NCBI GenBank assembly: GCA_037892935.1
Contig: JAYXKI010000001.1
Span: 620,001-684,000 of the forward strand
Length of the DNA: 64,000 nt
Reading direction: 5' to 3'
DNA from: Phlebopus portentosus
Lineage: Eukaryota > Basidiomycota > Agaricomycetes > Boletales > Boletinellaceae
The notes below the pieces were generated by a model. The model searched no databases. It was not told the origin of the DNA and saw nothing but the letters and a program-made list of their open reading frames with translations. Positions 59,398-64,000 of the stretch are shown piece by piece. Every line of letters begins with the position of its first letter. Within the stretch, counting starts at the first letter, position 1. The position numbers were made by a program, and so were the translations under genes.

Positions 59398-61393
59398 ATG
59401 CGAAGAGTAGCGCTGTCGGCGTTCTTCGTCCTCGCCGCATCTTCTGTATGCGCTGCAGAGGATGCGGAGAAGCCTTCTGTTAAATTCGAGGTAGGTCGGG
59501 TTGATACGTTGCACTACGTGTATATTTAAATAGCGACAACTTTTCGTTTCATTGTAGCCTACAACTTTGAAGGCCGAGTTCCTCGAACAGTTCACAGACG
59601 ACTGGTCCGAACGCTGGACTGTGTCAGAGGCAACAAAGAAGACGCCCGTTGGTACGGAGACCTTCAGTTACGTCGGCAAATGGGAGGTCGAGGAACCCTT
59701 GAAGCCCGTCATCGATGGTGACAAAGGCCTCGTCGCCAAATCGAAGGCTGCCCACCACGCCATCAGTGCACCCTTCGCCACACCCGTTGAACTCGACGAG
59801 AAGCCCCTCGTTGTACAGTACGAGGTCAAGTACCAAGATGGTGGCAACTGTGGCGGAGGCTATGTCAAGCTTCTAGAAGATGGGTTCCAGACGAGCGGGA
59901 AGGAGTTTGATGATAAGACACCATGGACAATCATGTTTGGTCCCGATTTGACGTGTCCTGGCACGAAGGTTAGTTCGATATTCTCAATGAAAGAATTTTC
60001 TGAGTAACACTATTTCTCTACAGGTGCACTTCATTTTCCGCCACAAGAACCCGGTTACCGGCGAGTTTGAGGAGAAGCACCTGAAGACCCCTCCGAAGCC
60101 CAAGATTGAAAAACTGACCAACTTGTACACGCTCATTGTGAAGTGGGTCCTCAAGTATGTCCTTAAATTGACCTATATTCAGTTCTTTCCTGTAGCCCCG
60201 ACAACTCTTACTCAGTTCTCGTCAATGGCGAGTCTGTCAGCGACGGTAACCTTCTTGAGGACTTCAACCCTCCTGTTAACCCACCGACGGAAATTGATGA
60301 CACGGATGACAAGAAACCTGATGACTGGGTTGAACAGAAGAAGATTCCGGATCCGGATGCCAAGAAGCCCGACGACTGGGATGAGGACGCACCGTACGAA
60401 GTTGAGGATGAGGATGCCGTGAAGCCTGAAGGCTGGCTTGATGACGAGCCCGAGTTCGTTCCTGATCCTGGTATGTTGAAATACTGAGTAAATCGGCGTT
60501 GGTATTGATTTATCCATTTTTCAGACGCCGAGAAGCCTGAGGAATGGGACGATGAGGAAGACGGCGAATGGATCGCACCGACTATCCGCAACCCGAAGTG
60601 CGAAGAAGCACCTGGCTGCGGTGAATGGAAGCGGTATGTAGATGTCCGTTTCTTGTTCCCAACTGGTATTCATGTATCACTGGCAGCCCATACAAGCCGA
60701 ACCCGAACTACAAGGGCAAGTGGTACGCGCCTCTCATTGATAACCCTGCATACATTGGCGAGTGGAAGCCGCGTAAGATTCCGAACCCTGAGTTCTTCGA
60801 GGACCTTAACCCTGTGAAGAGTCTCGTCAACATCGGTGGTATTGGTATCGAGCTCTGGACCATGACTCCGAACATCCTCTTTGACAACATCTACATTGGA
60901 CACTCTGCTGAAGATGCGAAGACTTTTGCGGCGGAGACATTCGACGTAAAGCACAAACTTGAGGAGGAAACCAGCAAGAAGGCTAAGAAAATTGAAGATG
61001 AGGAGGATGAACAAATCAGCTTCAAGGAGGATCCGATTGGCTTCATCCGCCAGGCCATCTTTGACTTCATTGACGATGCAAGGGAGGACCCTATTGCGGC
61101 ATTTAAGGCACACCCTAAGACCGGTGGTTCACTCGCAATTTCTGCTCTTACTTTCGTTGGCATGATTCTTTCTCTCGGCGGTCTCATCGGAGCACAACAA
61201 AAGCCTATCACCAAGGTATGTAGAGGTGCATTTAAGTGTCAGCCGCAAACTCATGTTTTTGTCGATCCAGGCTGCTGGCAAGAAGACGGAGGCACCTTCA
61301 ACAGACAAGAAGGTCTCCGAGTCTGCACCTGTGGCGCCCGCCGGTGGCAAGAAGGAGGAAGAATCCGCAGCAAAGAAACGCGTCGGGAAGTAG
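59398..61393 (+). CDS. CNE1: Calnexin, ER membrane lectin chaperone
   Basis: Calnexin holds monoglucosylated glycoproteins for folding in the ER. The ATG at 59398 starts a signal peptide ([20 protein letters not shown]). The lectin domain carries [27 protein letters not shown] and [19 protein letters not shown]; the NPDN motif is formed by splicing. The P-domain has repeat-1 motifs ([40 protein letters not shown]) and repeat-2 motifs ([30 protein letters not shown]). A membrane helix ([21 protein letters not shown]) precedes a short Lys/Ala/Glu cytosolic tail ending KKRVGK, which could act as a basic retention signal. Full-length; six introns; no frame break. Confidence 0.96.
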
Positions 61394-61783
61394 ACAGTTG
61401 CATTTGCATCGTTTCTGTACAGCATTACATATTACAGAGCCTGCATTCCCTATGCTTTTCCTCGCTCCCTCGGATTTCGATCTCTTCGTTTCAAATATTT
61501 CAGTTCCAGTCCAGTGTTGTTAGCATGACGTGGAAGGTGTCGCCGCTGCTCCTTTTTATTTTCTACTCGTGGCTCTCTGACTTTCTTCAATAATCCGCAC
61601 CCACTAAAAGCGCAGATTCGACCTTAGCGTAGCTATTTGTTTTTTATCCTTTTCTTTTCGTGTAATGGCAAATCAAGTCATTTTCGCGGGATTATGGGGT
61701 GGATCACGTGCGTAGTATTGGAAAATTACGCGGCTAATCAAGCAACCTGAGGCTTGAACACGATATCCTACAGTTGTTTAGCC

Positions 61784-63143
61784 ATGAAGAAGGGTCTCGC
61801 AGTTCTCCAAGCTGTCCTGATCTTCAAGCTTGTGTCGGCTCATGGACATAGTGAGGGTCATGATGGCGATTCAGAGTATGCTCAACGACACGTATGTGAT
61901 GCATTTTGTTCATTTTCATTGGTGGAACCTGATTGAGGGCGCGTTGTGAAGATGGCTACGGAGCATCATATGTGAGGACCTTTGCTATCTTCTGATTGTG
62001 CTTGTCTAATTGGATCTGAATCATGCAGAGATACCTTCGATCCGAAGTCGTTTTTCCACTTGCATGATTTTAACAGGTTTGTTAAACTCGTCTCGTTCAT
62101 AGGCCAGCCTTCTGACATCCAGTCCTTCTCACCCATCTTTTATCTGTAAATCAATCAATATTCGCAAACAGGGATGGTATCCTCGACAAAGACGAAATAG
62201 AAGCCATTTATGGGGTACACCATCCTTACTCGCAGAAGAAGTCCGCGGATGAGGAAGCGCACCAAAAGAAAGCGGAGCATATCGTGTCGACAGTACTGAA
62301 TATTATGGATAAGGATTCAGATGGGAAAATCTCATTGGAGGAGTTTCTGGAGAAGGGTGTAAAGGCATTACCGAGTTTTGATGGATTGGGTGCGGAGGGA
62401 CACCATTACGATGTCGAGAGCGGTGGGTGATTTTCTTAAATGAAATTGTGAAGCCGGCACGAATGACACGGTTCATGTAGAGTTCTTCTTGCATCATGAA
62501 GGTGGGTCTTAGCACCAGCGTGTTTACCCGGCGTACTTCTTTATTAACACTATCATCAACTAGAGGAATTCCACTCAACACCAGAAACACAAACGGACGA
62601 AGCGTACAACCACGCAGAGGACTTGGAGCATTTCGCCGCGCATGAAAATATCGAGCGACAAGAGATCGTCCGCGAAGCAGCCTACCAAGGGATTTCCGTC
62701 GAAGAAGCGTTAGAAGAGCATGAAAGAGCCGAAGCTGCAGCTGAGGCTCGGATAAAAGAACTACGTGAGCAAGAAGAGAGGGAACAAGAGCAATTGAAGC
62801 AGCAGAGACCTAAGCCAACTACGAGGCCTGCCAATCCAGAGAAGCTTGACCCGGCGGTGAGGTATGGTGACGCGGAGAAGGAGAGTGAGGAATTTGGAGA
62901 GTGGGGGACGGGTGATAAGGGCTATAAGGTCCCTTCGACCCCGGGTGAACGTCTTAGGTCTGCTTGGTTAATTTCTTTTTTGCATAATCTGTTCTTAAGC
63001 TGATGGTTGATACTTTGTTTTTTGTAGGAAAAATGTTCCGTACAAGGTTAGTAGAGTCATCTCAATATTGCTGAGTGGATGGCTTTGCTGACTGGCTGCG
63101 ATCTTTGTAGTACAAATTCCGCCGAAACTGGGGAGACTTTTGA
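61784..63143 (+). CDS. Secreted EF-hand protein, nucleobindin-like
   Basis: The ATG at 61784 starts a signal peptide (MKKGLAVLQAVLIFKLVSA) followed by HGHSEGHD. Small exons then give MATEHHIDTFDPKSFFHLHD and two canonical EF-hand loops: DFNRDGILDKDE and DKDSDGKISLEE (ligands D/N/D/x/D/E and D/D/D/x/S/E). Between them is IEAIYGVHHPYSQKK. A conserved EFFLHHEEEFHSTPETQTDEAYNH block and a long Glu/Arg-rich coiled coil (RIKELREQEEREQEQLKQQ) follow. It ends YKFRRNWGDF. The signal peptide, paired EF-hands and coiled coil resemble nucleobindins, calcium-binding proteins of the Golgi lumen. Exons of 21 and 19 nt (near 62481 and 63028-63046) are required. No frame break. Confidence 0.88.
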
Positions 63144-64000
63144 AAGGTTTATCTGTTATTTTATTACGGTACTGTATACCTCCGGACGTTCGGGATCTTC
63201 GCTTTCGAGTGTTGCGCAACTTATATATCAATATGGTTTCTTCTTTGTCCCTCGTTGCATCAAGTTCAGTGACCACGAATGATAATATCGCTTGTTGTGC
63301 GCATCAAACGGTGGGTGTTCTTGTACCAATTCGAGGTGCCGGCCGATCCTTCGTGTTTCTCTGCTGCTCAGGCCCAGACACCATATCCCCAACTATTGAC
63401 ACTGAGATCCGCCCTTGGTGTATGATTGGTACGCAACGTAGAAACGCAAATGGGACTGGCTTTTCTTGGGAGCCAGAAAGGAGTGCGAATATTGATGTCC
63501 TGATCCTTTATATTGCTCCAAAGCATCTTTGGACGCTCACAAAGAGCTTTGAAGTGTTCCATCAGTACTGATCGCATGCGTTCGTGCTATTTACAGGTGC
63601 AGCTTGGTGTTCGGCGTTATTTTTGACTGAAGGGAAATCGACCTCTGCTTTTGAGGCGTCTGATACTCCTTACAATATCCGACTTCCGACTTTACTTTAA
63701 AACCGTAACGAGTTGGATAGTGGCCGAAGTCTTGCATTGCTCTGGCTTCAGAGGCAATGAATCCGACCATCTCCATCCTTTAATTGTCTAGAATCTGCGG
63801 CAATGTCCGATAATATAATTATTCTGATAGCTTCGGCTGGCGTCGCGACAAACCGAAGAGAGATTCGAGGACATTCCAACATACGCTTCTGAAGAATTCC
63901 AAGACGGGTAAAGTCCGAAAAATAGAAGAGGATGAACGTTCAATATAAAATTTCCTTCCATGACGAAAGTGGAGGAACCTGATGAAAGGGGGTCAATAGG
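63144..64000. other. Right-edge region without a recognised gene
   Basis: Downstream of the EF-hand gene to the window end. Open frames on both strands are short and lack family motifs. A gene starting beyond the edge could have its promoter here. Confidence 0.45.

Noticed and set aside
1..64000. CRISPR arrays, rRNA, bacterial-type operons
   Set aside because: None is present; the intron-dense genes show a fungal nuclear chromosome.

Overview
The window looks like a chromosomal segment of an agaricomycete (mushroom-forming basidiomycete). Genes are dense and broken by many short introns of about 45-65 nt with GTRNGT donors. Several families are typical of these fungi: DUF6533 seven-helix proteins, DUF6699 proteins, an aldos-2-ulose-dehydratase-like protein, a secreted GH6 cellobiohydrolase and a delta-9 desaturase with a C-terminal cytochrome b5. 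I see 26 protein-coding genes (one cut by the left edge). I see no rRNA, tRNA, CRISPR array or intact transposon.

Layout. 1-7587: end of an RPxQQ-repeat protein (+), a SAS4/PEHE-like chromatin protein (-), the snoRNP assembly factor NAF1 (-), and mitochondrial EF-Ts (+), the last two sharing a 162-bp divergent promoter. 8342-12842: a CCDC124/Lso2-like ribosome factor and two adjacent DUF6699 genes. 13176-20664: GH6 cellobiohydrolase (-), the DHHC palmitoyltransferase PFA4 (+) and a tandem-bromodomain RSC4 homologue (-). 21327-29343: an MFS sugar transporter, OLE1-type desaturase, CutC (-) and an F-box protein. 30633-32800: a DUF6533 membrane protein, then a 2.8-kb stretch without a recognisable gene. 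35623-46537: the ALG9 mannosyltransferase, an unknown protein with a repeated Ser/Thr-Pro motif (-), the Rac GTPase and an aldos-2-ulose dehydratase-like protein. 46670-53878: two tandem DUF6533 paralogues (-) and an amino-acid permease (-). 54651-63143: prefoldin 1 (-) divergent from SNU114 (+), then calnexin and a secreted EF-hand protein.

Most genes are unrelated housekeeping loci. Loose themes are the ER secretory pathway (ALG9, calnexin, the EF-hand protein), chromatin and RNP assembly (RSC4, SAS4-like, NAF1, SNU114) and saprotrophic nutrition (GH6, sugar and amino-acid transporters, AUDH-like).

Two signals stand out. First, reconstructed splicing needs very small exons: 3 nt encoding one metal-ligand histidine of the desaturase, 8 nt in the permease, and probably 6 and 12 nt elsewhere, along with two GC-AG introns. 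Second, at least seven conserved genes carry isolated one-base frame breaks, nearly all looking like a missing base in a short run. That pattern fits residual assembly error better than gene decay, and any annotation of this window should allow for it. Gene spans run from start codon to stop codon and include introns.
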